Virus record (IMG/VR): IMGVR_UViG_3300046791_000569
Location: 1 to 43,430 of that record
From: a virus
Length of the DNA stretch: 43,430 nt
Strand: one strand, 5' to 3'
A program made the position numbers and the translations under genes. Shown here piece after piece: positions 1 to 8,393 of this stretch (position 1 is its first letter; each line of letters begins with the position of its first letter). A model generated the notes under the pieces. That model ran no database searches. It was given only the letters and a program-made list of their open reading frames with translations, and had not been told where the DNA came from.

Positions 1-31
1 CGCTTTGTCCCGACGAAAGATGGCGATGTTT

Positions 32-54
32 CTAAGGGGCCCCTGGGCCCTAGA
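32..54. other. GC-rich palindromic hairpin near contig start
   Basis: The perfect 10-base palindrome AGGGGCCCCT at 35-44 is followed at once by GGGCCC at 45-50, and CTA/TAG ends allow a longer imperfect stem. It lies in the 89-base gap before the first gene. It could be a terminator without a U tract, a packaging-related site, or a chance GC palindrome. I see no clear promoter in 1-89. Confidence 0.3.
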
Positions 55-89
55 TCTCCTAATGCTGCGATGCAACAAGAAAGGCGCCG

Positions 90-743
90 ATGAGACTCGC
101 TGATCTTCCGCTCGAGCAGCACCGCCGCGCCGCCACCGCCGAGGACATCTCGCTCGACGAGGTGCGCGGCGCCATTGATCACTTCCTGCGCCTGCACGAG
201 GAGCTCAGCGACAGCCGGTCCTCCCTCGGCGGCCAGATCGATGCGCTGCAGCTCGGCCTGGTGTCGAGTCCCGATGAGACGGCCGCCAGGCGCGCCTTCT
301 CCTCGGAGTCGCGCCACCTCCACCGTGGCGTGTGGCTGGGCTTCTGGCTGCATCAGATCTCCGATGAAGAGCGCACCGTCGTCGTCTATAAGCAGACCCC
401 GCTGCCGCTGACGGAGATCGAAGACGTTGCGGCCTTCGCTGAGACGAACGCCCTGATCCTCGTGGCTGGCAACCTCATGCGCGTTCGCAAGGTGCGGACC
501 GGCGATCTCGAGTATGTGCGCCGGCGCGGCGGCGAGGTCATCGGCACGCGCGACCCGCGGCTCGACTATCACGATCCCGCTGCCCACGCAGAAGAGGGAA
601 CGATCTTCGTGCGCGAGCCGGCCATGATCTTCCCGTCGCACAAACAGGCGGCCGAGGTGCTGGGCATCACACCGCGCCAGGTCCGCACGCGACTCGAGAG
701 CGCATATCACAAGGTCAGGATCTTTCTCTCCGAAGGGAAGTGA
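90..743 (+). CDS. putative helix-turn-helix late regulator
   Basis: A 217-residue protein I cannot assign to a named family with certainty. The last ~35 residues form a plausible helix-turn-helix around KQAAEVLGITPRQVRTRL. This resembles sigma70 region 4 and the C-terminal domain of ArpU/RinA-type phage late activators. The first two thirds look mixed helical with no motif I recognise. The ATG at 90 has GAAAGG five bases upstream. Its place directly before the terminase genes, with a promoter-like site at 752-780 just after its stop, fits a late-gene activator, which is inference. Confidence 0.6.
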   Translation: MRLADLPLEQHRRAATAEDISLDEVRGAIDHFLRLHEELSDSRSSLGGQIDALQLGLVSSPDETAARRAFSSESRHLHRGVWLGFWLHQISDEERTVVVYKQTPLPLTEIEDVAAFAETNALILVAGNLMRVRKVRTGDLEYVRRRGGEVIGTRDPRLDYHDPAAHAEEGTIFVREPAMIFPSHKQAAEVLGITPRQVRTRLESAYHKVRIFLSEGK

Positions 744-751
744 AATATTTC

Positions 752-780
752 TTGACTCGGCCCGGCAATCCACGCCTAAT
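752..780 (+). promoter_or_regulatory. candidate sigma70-like late promoter
   Basis: TTGACT at 752-757 (5/6 match to the -35 consensus), a 17-base spacer, then CCTAAT at 775-780 (4/6 match to the -10). It sits in the only gap between the regulator and small terminase genes, about 60 bases before the ATG at 840. It would start the long rightward late transcript. Not tested. Confidence 0.4.
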
Positions 781-839
781 TTCACCAAGATCGACTCGTG
801 CGCCTGCCGGCCGGTGGGCGTTCTCTCCAAGGAAAACCG

Positions 840-1271
840 ATGGCCAAGGAGCTCTCCGGCGCGCAGAAGCGCAAGCGCCGGGCCGAGAAGCTCGAGCAGC
901 AGGCCGCGCTGGAGCGTGCCGCCGCAAACGATTCTGACGACGGCGGAGATGGCGATCAGGACAGCATCATCGCCAAGTACGCCCAGCTTGGCGAGCCGCC
1001 TGACGATCCACTCCTCGGACAGAAGTACGCGCTCGACCACATCCTCATCGCGATGCACGACCTGGCCGTCGACCGGTTCGTGAAGCCTCCCCAGAAGCGG
1101 GTCGGTCTCGGCGCCCTCGGGCGAACGGCCGGCATGCTCGGGCCCAAGGCACACGAGAAAGCCCGGCTCGCCGATGCCGCGAAGCGGTTGAAGCGGAAGG
1201 GCAAGACGAAGGACGGCGACGATCATGCCGAGCCGTACACGGGACGAGGGACCAAACCCCAGAACGGTTGA
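840..1271 (+). CDS. putative small terminase subunit
   Basis: A 143-residue, highly charged protein. The ATG at 840 is chosen over an earlier in-frame GTG because AAGGA lies six bases before it. The Lys/Arg-rich N terminus and C-terminal tail flank a helical centre with an acidic stretch near residues 35-45. Position directly before, and 47 bases overlapping, the large terminase is the main reason for the call; I see no sequence signature of a known small-terminase family. It could instead be another packaging accessory protein. Confidence 0.5.
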   Translation: MAKELSGAQKRKRRAEKLEQQAALERAAANDSDDGGDGDQDSIIAKYAQLGEPPDDPLLGQKYALDHILIAMHDLAVDRFVKPPQKRVGLGALGRTAGMLGPKAHEKARLADAAKRLKRKGKTKDGDDHAEPYTGRGTKPQNG

Positions 1272-2949
1272 CGAGCTGGTCTCCCTCGTCGAGGGCGAAG
1301 AGCGCTTCATCGACCTCTGCCTCATCTTCCGGCGCGACCTCGACAAGTCGTACATGTTCGAGATCGGGTGGCGGTGGGACACCCTCGAGGAGTGCTGGGC
1401 AGACGAGCCGCCGCAGACCGCGGTTTACGTCGAAGTCGACGAGAGCCAGCTCGAGCTCGCCTGGGCCTTCTGGGAGTGGATCCAGAAGCGGCGCGCCGGG
1501 GACGACGACCGCGACATCATCCTGTTCGCGGGGGGCGAGCGTGGCGGCGGCAAGACCTACTTCCTGGTGGTGATCCTGGTCGCGGTCGCCATCGAGATCC
1601 CGAACGGCCTCTGCTGGGCCGTCTCGCCGACGCTCGACAAGCGCGAGGAGATCGAGCGGACGCTACGCGACCTCGTGCCGCCAGCCTGGCGCTCTCCGCC
1701 TCACGGCGGCTACCGCGGCATGCCCGACTGCCGCTTCATGTTTCCGAACGGCTCGGCGGTGCGCTCGCTCTCGGGCGAGATGCTCGGCAAGCGTGGCGAG
1801 GCGGACTGCATCGGGCTCAACGAGGCGCAGGACCATCGCGACTTCGTCTTCGCCCACTCGCTGCCGCCGCTGCGCAAGACAGGCGGCCTGTTCGTCGCCG
1901 CTGGCAACGCGCCCGACGACGACAACGACGACGGGTCATGGACCGTCGAGCTAAAGGAAGCCCTCGAGGACGCCGGCGAGGATGGCATCGACGGAAGCTA
2001 TATCCACGTCGACGCGAGCAAGAACTCGCACATCAGTCAGGTGGCGCAGGACAAGATCGGGCGCGCGCTCTACCGTGTGGTGCCCCGCCTGGCCGCCGCC
2101 GACGTGGGCAACGTCTGGCGGCACCCCGGGCGCCGAGCCTTCCCCGACTTCCGGCCATGGTCCATCGCCGAGAAGAAGAAGTGCCCCGACGGCATCGAGC
2201 GCTTCGGCCACATCGGCGACCCTCCGGACATCGTCCCCGCCGGCCAAGAGTGGCTGGACGTCACGCGCGAGGTGACGCTCAAGAAGACTGGGGGACGCGC
2301 CTACGACTGGGCGACGGGCGGCGACTTCGGGAAGGATCCGCACTCACCGGTGGTGTGGAACAAGATCCTCAAGCGCCCCGACGGCGTGCGGGTCTACTAC
2401 GCCTCCGACGAGCTCCTGGTGCCCGGCACCGAGAACGAGCTCGCCGAAGCGATGATCGACTGGCTCGACGATCGCGACATCGACCGCGCGAAGGTGCTCA
2501 ACGTCTTCGACGGCAGCGGCCTCTGGCAGAAGATCACACGTGACCGCGACGGCAACTACAGCCACAACATCCTCAAGAGCTACGGCCTTGAGGTGGTGCC
2601 GCCCCGTAGGCCGCTCAACCCGACGAACACGCCGAGTGGCTCTGGGCGAAACCCGCACGTGCCCGACTCGCTGGCGCAGATGTCCGACGTGTTACTCGCC
2701 GACCGGCTCCTGGTCTCGCCGCGCTGCACCTGGCTGATCGAGTCGCTCAAGAAGTGCAGCATCAAGAAGCTTGCCGGTGGCGTGGTGCTCGACAAGAGCC
2801 GCGACAAGGACCAGTTCACGCACGTCACCGATGGCGAGCGCTACTTCGTCTGGTTTTTCGAGCCGAAGAAGGCGCCGCGTGCGCCCGCTCCACTCGACGA
2901 GAAGACCTTCAACGAGCTGCGGGGTATCCGGCTCCTCACGAACGGGTGA
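1225..2949 (+). CDS. terL: large terminase subunit (ATPase-nuclease)
   Basis: A 574-residue DNA-packaging motor. The ATPase half has a Walker A loop GGERGGGKT at residues 103-111 and a Walker B-like DCIGLNEAQ near 194-202, where E200 is the likely catalytic Glu. The C-terminal half looks like the RNase H-fold nuclease: GGDFGKDP near 366-372, NVFDGSG near 427-432, and a final acidic site in THVTDGERYF. It acts at the portal vertex with the preceding gene product. The start overlaps the small subunit gene by 47 bases; a later start at a GTG is possible. Length is typical for Mu-like terminases. Confidence 0.93.
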   Translation: MPSRTRDEGPNPRTVDELVSLVEGEERFIDLCLIFRRDLDKSYMFEIGWRWDTLEECWADEPPQTAVYVEVDESQLELAWAFWEWIQKRRAGDDDRDIILFAGGERGGGKTYFLVVILVAVAIEIPNGLCWAVSPTLDKREEIERTLRDLVPPAWRSPPHGGYRGMPDCRFMFPNGSAVRSLSGEMLGKRGEADCIGLNEAQDHRDFVFAHSLPPLRKTGGLFVAAGNAPDDDNDDGSWTVELKEALEDAGEDGIDGSYIHVDASKNSHISQVAQDKIGRALYRVVPRLAAADVGNVWRHPGRRAFPDFRPWSIAEKKKCPDGIERFGHIGDPPDIVPAGQEWLDVTREVTLKKTGGRAYDWATGGDFGKDPHSPVVWNKILKRPDGVRVYYASDELLVPGTENELAEAMIDWLDDRDIDRAKVLNVFDGSGLWQKITRDRDGNYSHNILKSYGLEVVPPRRPLNPTNTPSGSGRNPHVPDSLAQMSDVLLADRLLVSPRCTWLIESLKKCSIKKLAGGVVLDKSRDKDQFTHVTDGERYFVWFFEPKKAPRAPAPLDEKTFNELRGIRLLTNG

Positions 2950-2952
2950 CCC

Positions 2953-4296
2953 ATGGCCGACGCGCAGGAGACGGTAGCGCCGCGCGTCTTCCGCGAGCCG
3001 GTCATCCCGACGGCGACCGAGTTCGACGGCGTCGCGCAGGTCCGCGCCGTCATCCACCTGCTCGACTACGGAAATTTCCGGCAGCCGGCGCTGCTCATCG
3101 AGCGGATGCTCTGGAACCCGCGACTCCGCGCCGTGCTCGAGACGCGCCTCAACGGCCTCCTGGCGACCAAGATCCGTTTCGAGCCCATCCGCAACAACCG
3201 CGACGCGCGCCGCGCCGCGCGAGAGTACGCCGAGGACTGGCCAACGATGGCTCCAGGCCCGATGCGCAAGCAGTACATGCGCTGGGCGCTGCTGCTCGGC
3301 GTCGCCTTCGCGCAACGAGCATTCGCCGAATCACCGACGAGCGGCCGGCAGCTGTTCCGGCTGCGTCCCTACTGGCCCGGCTTCGGCTTCTGGTACTGGT
3401 CGACGGGCTGCTACAAGATTCAGACCTTTGATCGTGGCGTCGTCGATGTACCATCACCGACGCTCACCGACGAAGCGATGCCGGCCTCGTCGCCCTGGAT
3501 GGTCGCCGAACCATTCGGCATGAACAGCTACCGCGACGGGCTGCTGCACGCCGCGTGGCGCCCGCTGCTCGGACATGACTGGTCGACCAGGGACCAGGCC
3601 AGGGCGTCGGAGAAGCGCGGCGTCGGCATCCTCAAAGCCATCATCCCGCACGGCAGCGGCGACGAATATAAGGCGTCGCTGGCGCGGTACATGGCGGCGC
3701 TGCGCAACCTCGGCAGCGAGGGCGTGCTTCCCTGCGAGGAACGCGACGACGAGAACGGCAAGCTGAAGTTCGACGCGCAGCCATTCGAGTGGGGGACGAG
3801 CGGCGACAACGCCATCGACTCGACGATCACCACCTGTGCCGTCGCGCTGGCGATCTTGTTCCTCGGTCACAACCTGACGACCGAGGTCAAGAGCGGCGGC
3901 AGCTACGCCGCGGCGGGCGTCGGCGAGTACATCCGAGACGACGTCAAGGTGCACGACAGCGAGGCCGAGGACGCAACGCTCGGCCCGCAACTGGCCCGGC
4001 CGTACTGCCTGCTGAACTACCAGGACCCCGAGCTCGCGCCGCGCGCGATCTACCAGACCGACTCGACGGCCATCAACCAAGCGATGGCCACCATGTACCA
4101 ACAGCTCTCGATGGCCATCGGGCAGCTGCAGCAGTACGCGTCCGGAGTCGTAGACATCCCATCGCTGTGCGAGCGGTTTCGGCTGCCGCTGGCGATGCTC
4201 GAGGGCAAGATGACCGTCGACATGGGACAGCCGCATCCGCCGGCGCCCGCACCAGCGCCGACACCGGCAGTTCAACCCAAGGAGCCGACGCCGTGA
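2953..4296 (+). CDS. portal protein (DUF935/Mu gp29-like)
   Basis: A 447-residue protein in the invariant position after the large terminase, three bases after its stop. Features fitting portals of the Mu gp29 (DUF935) type include an N-terminal segment with repeated Arg-rich helices (RNGLLATKIRFEP-like region near 65-80), the aromatic stretch RPYWPGFGFWYW near 135-146, and a Gln-rich helix near 395-410. The C-terminal ~20 residues are Pro/Ala-rich and probably disordered. It would form the dodecameric ring through which DNA passes. Its stop overlaps the protease start in GTGA. Confidence 0.8.
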   Translation: MADAQETVAPRVFREPVIPTATEFDGVAQVRAVIHLLDYGNFRQPALLIERMLWNPRLRAVLETRLNGLLATKIRFEPIRNNRDARRAAREYAEDWPTMAPGPMRKQYMRWALLLGVAFAQRAFAESPTSGRQLFRLRPYWPGFGFWYWSTGCYKIQTFDRGVVDVPSPTLTDEAMPASSPWMVAEPFGMNSYRDGLLHAAWRPLLGHDWSTRDQARASEKRGVGILKAIIPHGSGDEYKASLARYMAALRNLGSEGVLPCEERDDENGKLKFDAQPFEWGTSGDNAIDSTITTCAVALAILFLGHNLTTEVKSGGSYAAAGVGEYIRDDVKVHDSEAEDATLGPQLARPYCLLNYQDPELAPRAIYQTDSTAINQAMATMYQQLSMAIGQLQQYASGVVDIPSLCERFRLPLAMLEGKMTVDMGQPHPPAPAPAPTPAVQPKEPTP

Positions 4297-5933
4297 AGAA
4301 TCCGCCCCGCGCGCTCCTCGAGCCGCTCGCCATCACCGAGGAGGGCCTGCAGCTCGTCCTCGCCGTGTGGAGCCGCGACGAAATCTTCGCTGACGTGCGC
4401 CTGCGCGCGCTCGAGGCACGCAAGGGCGAGCCGCTGAAGAACACCCGCACGGTGAGCGTCCGCGACGGCGTGGCCGTGATCCCGATCTGCGGCCCGCTCT
4501 TCCGTCACGCCGACATGTTCGCCGACATCAGCGGCGCCACCACCTACGCGGCCATCCGCCGCGACATGCAGGTGGCGCTCGACGCGGCCGACGTTCACGC
4601 GATCCTGCTCAACGTCGACTCGCCCGGCGGCGAGGTCAACGGCTGCGGCGAACTCGCCGACGCCATCCGCGCCGCCTGCGACGTCAAGCCGATCCACGTC
4701 TACGCCGGCGGCACCTGCGCCAGCGCCGCCTACTGGCTCGCCTCGGCGGCCGACCGCATCGTCTGCGCCGAGACGGCAATGCTGGGATCGATCGGCGTCC
4801 GCATCACGGTCGTCGACGACAGCAAGGCCGACGAGATCAAGGGCATCCGCAATGTCGAGATTGTCTCGTCGCAGTCGCCCGATAAGCGCAGCACGCCCGT
4901 AGACGACAGCCTCGTCGCCCGGCTGCAGGCGCGGGCCGACGACATCGCGGCCATCTTCATCGGCGCCGTCGCCAGGGGCCGTGAGGTCTCGGCGGCGACG
5001 GTGGGCAAGAGCTTCGGACGCGGCGACGTGATGATCGGCGCGGCCGCCGTCGACGCAGGTATGGCCGACGCGATCGGCAGCTTCGAGGGCGTCCTCGCCG
5101 AGATGGTGGCGATGCGTCCCGCAACCCCCACGTGGCCGGGCGCGCGCGCCGCGGCGAGGACGAACATGAGCGAAGCACAGAACCCCGCGGCGTCGATGGA
5201 CGACGAGGAGTGCGACGGCTGCGGCAAGTCGATGAGCGGCAGTGAGGACTGCTACTGCAGCGCCTGCTACCGCAGCGGCGCCAAGGCGATGGGCCTCGCG
5301 GACGACGCCAAACCCGGCGCCTACCTCGCGCGCGTCAACGCCCTGGTGCAGCTCGAGCAGCGCGCGCTGGCGGCGACCTCAGCCAAGACTGGCGAGGAGG
5401 CGATCGGCCTCATCGTCAGCGGCGCCGACGCGCTCAAGCAGCTGCCCGCGATCCGCCTCGCGGCCGAGCAGGCGGCCGCCAACGACATCCACCGCGAGCT
5501 CCGCGTCACGCTCGAGCGGGCGCTCTCCGCCCAGGGTGCGCAGCCGGCGCGGCTTTCTCTTGGCGCGCTCCAGAACACGATCCCGCTCTTCGTGGCCGAC
5601 GAGGGCAAGCGCGGCTCGATGGTCGCGGCGATCGAGAAGATGATCGCCTCCGCCGAGAGCCCTGACGGGAAGGCCTTCGATCCCATCACCCGTGAGTCGC
5701 TCCTCGACGCGGTGTGCAGCGTCGACATCAGCGCGAGCGACCTGCGCACCATCCAGTCCTACACCAAGAGCGCGCCGCCCGTCGCCGCGCAGCCCTTCGT
5801 CGAGCCGCGGCGCGACAGCGTGGCCGAGAGCCAGGAGCTCGACGCCACCGCGCAGATGATCGCCGAGATCGCGACGAAGACCAACGCCGCGCTGGACCGC
5901 AACAAGCAGCGCGCCGAGACCACCACCAAGTAA
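4293..5933 (+). CDS. S49-family prohead protease with C-terminal scaffold-like region
   Basis: A 546-residue protein starting at GTG 4293, which overlaps the portal stop in GTGA with AAGGAG eight bases upstream. Residues ~50-270 are a ClpP/SppA-like S49 peptidase: NVDSPGGEV near 107-115, nucleophile Ser144 in CASAAYW, and probable general-base Lys198 in SQSPDKR. The 54-residue Ser-Lys spacing matches bacterial SppA. After ~290 comes a different region with a zinc-knuckle pattern (CDGCGK then CYCSACY) and a long Ala/Glu-rich helical tail. This resembles lambda C/Nu3, where protease and scaffold share one reading frame. The role is scaffold removal during head maturation. Confidence 0.88.
   Translation: MKNPPRALLEPLAITEEGLQLVLAVWSRDEIFADVRLRALEARKGEPLKNTRTVSVRDGVAVIPICGPLFRHADMFADISGATTYAAIRRDMQVALDAADVHAILLNVDSPGGEVNGCGELADAIRAACDVKPIHVYAGGTCASAAYWLASAADRIVCAETAMLGSIGVRITVVDDSKADEIKGIRNVEIVSSQSPDKRSTPVDDSLVARLQARADDIAAIFIGAVARGREVSAATVGKSFGRGDVMIGAAAVDAGMADAIGSFEGVLAEMVAMRPATPTWPGARAAARTNMSEAQNPAASMDDEECDGCGKSMSGSEDCYCSACYRSGAKAMGLADDAKPGAYLARVNALVQLEQRALAATSAKTGEEAIGLIVSGADALKQLPAIRLAAEQAAANDIHRELRVTLERALSAQGAQPARLSLGALQNTIPLFVADEGKRGSMVAAIEKMIASAESPDGKAFDPITRESLLDAVCSVDISASDLRTIQSYTKSAPPVAAQPFVEPRRDSVAESQELDATAQMIAEIATKTNAALDRNKQRAETTTK
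5166..5933 (+). CDS. putative nested scaffold protein (internal start in protease gene)
   Basis: An in-frame ATG at 5166 has GAGGA at 5156-5160, a five-base spacing ideal for initiation. It falls exactly where the S49 domain ends. The product would be 255 residues: a short acidic lead, a CxxC...CxCxxC zinc knuckle, then long helices rich in Ala, Glu and Gln with a Lys/Thr-rich end. Lambda Nu3 is made this way from within gene C. Separate expression here is inferred from the start signal and domain boundary only. Confidence 0.5.
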   Translation: MSEAQNPAASMDDEECDGCGKSMSGSEDCYCSACYRSGAKAMGLADDAKPGAYLARVNALVQLEQRALAATSAKTGEEAIGLIVSGADALKQLPAIRLAAEQAAANDIHRELRVTLERALSAQGAQPARLSLGALQNTIPLFVADEGKRGSMVAAIEKMIASAESPDGKAFDPITRESLLDAVCSVDISASDLRTIQSYTKSAPPVAAQPFVEPRRDSVAESQELDATAQMIAEIATKTNAALDRNKQRAETTTK

Positions 5934-5979
5934 AGCGCCATCGGCGCTGATCCGACCCACTCAACAGGAGAACAAACCG

Positions 5980-7257
5980 ATGGCGCTCACCAGCGGCAAG
6001 CAGAATCGCAACTACGCCGGTTCCGGTCTCGAGGACTTCGCCCCCCAGAAGGGCAACACGGTCGTCATCGCCGGCGGCATCGTGATGATCGACACGAGCG
6101 GGCGCGCGCTCGCCGGTGCGAGCGGCACCGGCAATATCGGCGTCGGCGTCGCGGAAACCAACCGCGGCATCGACCGCTACGATGCGACCTCGACGGGGCC
6201 CAAGGGCCAGCTCGCCGACGGCGCGCAGTACGTCCGCTACAACGAGGGCATCTTCTGCTTCAAGAACTCGGGGACGCAGCCCTTCCTCTCGTCGGACCAG
6301 CCCGGTCTCATTGCCTACATCGAAGACGACGAGACGATCAGCAAGCTCGTCACCGGCCTCTCGCCGGCCGGCTTCTTCCATCACCTCGACGCCGATGGCG
6401 TCTGGGTCGAGATGGGCAAGGTCAAGGGCGCGCTCGCGCTCGACATGATCACCGTGACCGACGCGGCCGCCGCCCACCTGGCCGGCGCCGAGACGTTCAC
6501 CGGGATCAAGACCTTCGCCTCGGGCGCCGATCCCACCTTCGCCAAGGAGGCGGCGCATACCGTCAAGGTGGCCGACACCACCACCGCGGCCACCGCCGGC
6601 GGCGCGCTGACCATGGCGGCCGGTAAGTCGGGCACCAGCGGCACCGGCGGCGCGTACGCTCTCAAGGGCGGCGCGGGCGACACCACCGGCGCGGGCGGCG
6701 CGGCGAGCCTGACGGGCGGCGCCGGCGGCAGCGCCAGCGGCACCGGTGGCGCTGCGAGCCTCGTCGGCGGCGCGGGCACGGCCGGCAACGCGGACGGCGG
6801 CGCGGTCAGCATCCAGGGCGGCGCGAAGAACGGATCGGGCGCCGACGGCGCGATCGCCATCGGCACCTCGGCCGGCGCCGTCACCATCGGCAAGTCGACC
6901 AACATCGAGACGCACAACGGCCCGCAGGCCAGCGCGGCGACCGCCAACACCATCGCCGCCGCGGCCAGCGCCGCCATCCCGGTCACGGCGTCAGGCGTCG
7001 TCGCCATCACCACCGCCGGCGCCGAAACCAACACCCTGGCCATCCCGACCTTCATGGGTCAATGGCTCGTCCTCGTCCTCGACACGGACACGTCGGGCGC
7101 ACGCACGATCACCTCGGCGCAGAACCTCAACAAGGGCGGCGACAAGACGATCACGCTGACCTCGGCGCGCGACTTCGTCTACCTCGTCGCGGTTACCGTC
7201 GGCGGCGCGCTCCGCTGGCAGGTCGTCAGCGACCCGAGCAGCGTCGTCAGCGCGTAG
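5980..7257 (+). CDS. capsid decoration protein with Gly-rich repeat domain
   Basis: A 425-residue protein between protease and capsid genes, where head-decoration proteins of the DUF2190 kind are usual. Residues ~1-145 fit such a domain (VVIAGGIVMIDTSGRALA, then IGVGVAE). Residues ~200-300 are a low-complexity Gly/Ala tract with a recurring GGAxSLxGGAG pattern, as seen in extended polyglycine-type phage adhesin domains. A beta-rich C-terminal domain follows (~320-425). AGGAG lies upstream of the ATG. It probably coats the head; the Gly-rich part and tail domain may be surface exposed. Confidence 0.65.
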   Translation: MALTSGKQNRNYAGSGLEDFAPQKGNTVVIAGGIVMIDTSGRALAGASGTGNIGVGVAETNRGIDRYDATSTGPKGQLADGAQYVRYNEGIFCFKNSGTQPFLSSDQPGLIAYIEDDETISKLVTGLSPAGFFHHLDADGVWVEMGKVKGALALDMITVTDAAAAHLAGAETFTGIKTFASGADPTFAKEAAHTVKVADTTTAATAGGALTMAAGKSGTSGTGGAYALKGGAGDTTGAGGAASLTGGAGGSASGTGGAASLVGGAGTAGNADGGAVSIQGGAKNGSGADGAIAIGTSAGAVTIGKSTNIETHNGPQASAATANTIAAAASAAIPVTASGVVAITTAGAETNTLAIPTFMGQWLVLVLDTDTSGARTITSAQNLNKGGDKTITLTSARDFVYLVAVTVGGALRWQVVSDPSSVVSA

Positions 7258-7289
7258 TTCTTCGCCCCTGGCACCACCGACCACCACCC

Positions 7290-7352
7290 CGGGGCTCCGC
7301 CCCGTCATCCAACCAACGCGCCGAAGGCGCGTGATGCGGGGCGTCTGCCCCG
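7290..7352 (+). promoter_or_regulatory. three tandem hairpins before the capsid gene
   Basis: The 107-base gap holds three perfect stem-loops in a row: CGGGGC/GCCCCG at 7290-7304 (loop TCC), ACGCGCC/GGCGCGT at 7316-7332 (loop GAA), and CGGGGC/GCCCCG again at 7337-7352 (loop GTCT). The third ends just before the capsid ribosome-binding GGAG. Stems 1 and 3 are identical and could exchange partners. Possible roles are mRNA stabilisation, processing, or partial termination that sets capsid dosage. Confidence 0.55.
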
Positions 7353-7364
7353 ACGGAGAACCGC

Positions 7365-8309
7365 ATGAGCGTCAACGTCCAGGCCGCGATCAATCGCATC
7401 TTTCAGGAGTTCAACGCCACGATGATCAAGGCGTTCGACTCGGCGCCCGTGGTGTCGCCGAAGTACGCCGTCGAGGTGCCGTCGTCGAGCCGCAGCACGC
7501 TGCACGCCTGGCTCGGCGATCAGGCCACGGTGCGTGAGTGGAAGGGAAGCCGGAAGCACAACAGCTTCGGCACCCGCTATTGGGAGGTCGTCAACCGCTC
7601 GTGGGAGCTCTCCTACGAGTTCGACGTCAACCAGATCAGCGACGATCTGTCGAGCCTCGTGGCGGCGGCGGTGATGCGCGCGCGCCAGAACGGCGCGAAG
7701 TGGGCGCGTCACAAGGATCTGCTCTGCGCGGCGACGCTCGAGGCTGGCTTCTCGGCGCTCTGCTACGACGGCCAGTATTATTTCGACACCGATCACCCGG
7801 TCGACGTCGAGGGCATCACCAGCGGCACCTACGGCAACCTCCTCACCGGGTCGCCGCTGACGCACGCCAACTTCTACAAGGCGCTCAAGCGGCTCCACTC
7901 CTTCAAGCTCGAGGACGGTTCGCCGGCCGTCCCCGTCGGCACCGGCCTGAAGCTGATGTACCCGTCGGCGCTGATGGACGCGGCCGACGCGATCCTCGGC
8001 GTCAAGAACCTCACCGCGGCCGCGAGCTACTCGCTCTTCGGTACCAGCGGCGCCACCGAGAACCCGCTCTACGGCAAGGCCGAGCCCGTCGAGAACGCGT
8101 TCCTCACCAGCGACACCACCTGGTACCTCACCGCCGAGGACGACGGCATCATGCCGATCATGTTCCAGCGGCGCCAGGCGGTCGAGAGCAACGAGCAGGG
8201 ACCCGGCAGCCAGATCTACTACGACCAGAAGAAGGTCCGCATCGGCACCGACGCGCGCTACGAGGCGAGCTACACGCTGCCGCAGCTCGCGGTCGCCAGC
8301 CAGGCGTAA
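7365..8309 (+). CDS. major capsid protein (Mu gpT-like)
   Basis: A 314-residue head protein. The segment CYDGQYYFDTDHPV near residues 133-146 is the hallmark of the Mu gpT capsid family. The N-terminal MSVNVQAAINRIFQEF and the central VLM-type helices also fit, as does the length (~305 in Mu). It assembles into the HK97-fold icosahedral shell. The start has GGAG nine bases upstream, right after the triple hairpin, as suits a gene needing very high expression. Confidence 0.92.
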   Translation: MSVNVQAAINRIFQEFNATMIKAFDSAPVVSPKYAVEVPSSSRSTLHAWLGDQATVREWKGSRKHNSFGTRYWEVVNRSWELSYEFDVNQISDDLSSLVAAAVMRARQNGAKWARHKDLLCAATLEAGFSALCYDGQYYFDTDHPVDVEGITSGTYGNLLTGSPLTHANFYKALKRLHSFKLEDGSPAVPVGTGLKLMYPSALMDAADAILGVKNLTAAASYSLFGTSGATENPLYGKAEPVENAFLTSDTTWYLTAEDDGIMPIMFQRRQAVESNEQGPGSQIYYDQKKVRIGTDARYEASYTLPQLAVASQA

Positions 8310-8393
8310 CCAGCAGCTCAACCAGCTGGCGTTTCTCTTGGTGGAGCGCCGGCCCCATGCGTTGCCTCTCGACGGCAGCGTCAGGAGCCCATC

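Noticed and set aside
5728-6915. Leftward 395-codon frame opposite protease/decoration genes
   Set aside because: Complementary to established late genes and to a Gly-rich tract; no motifs and no start signal.
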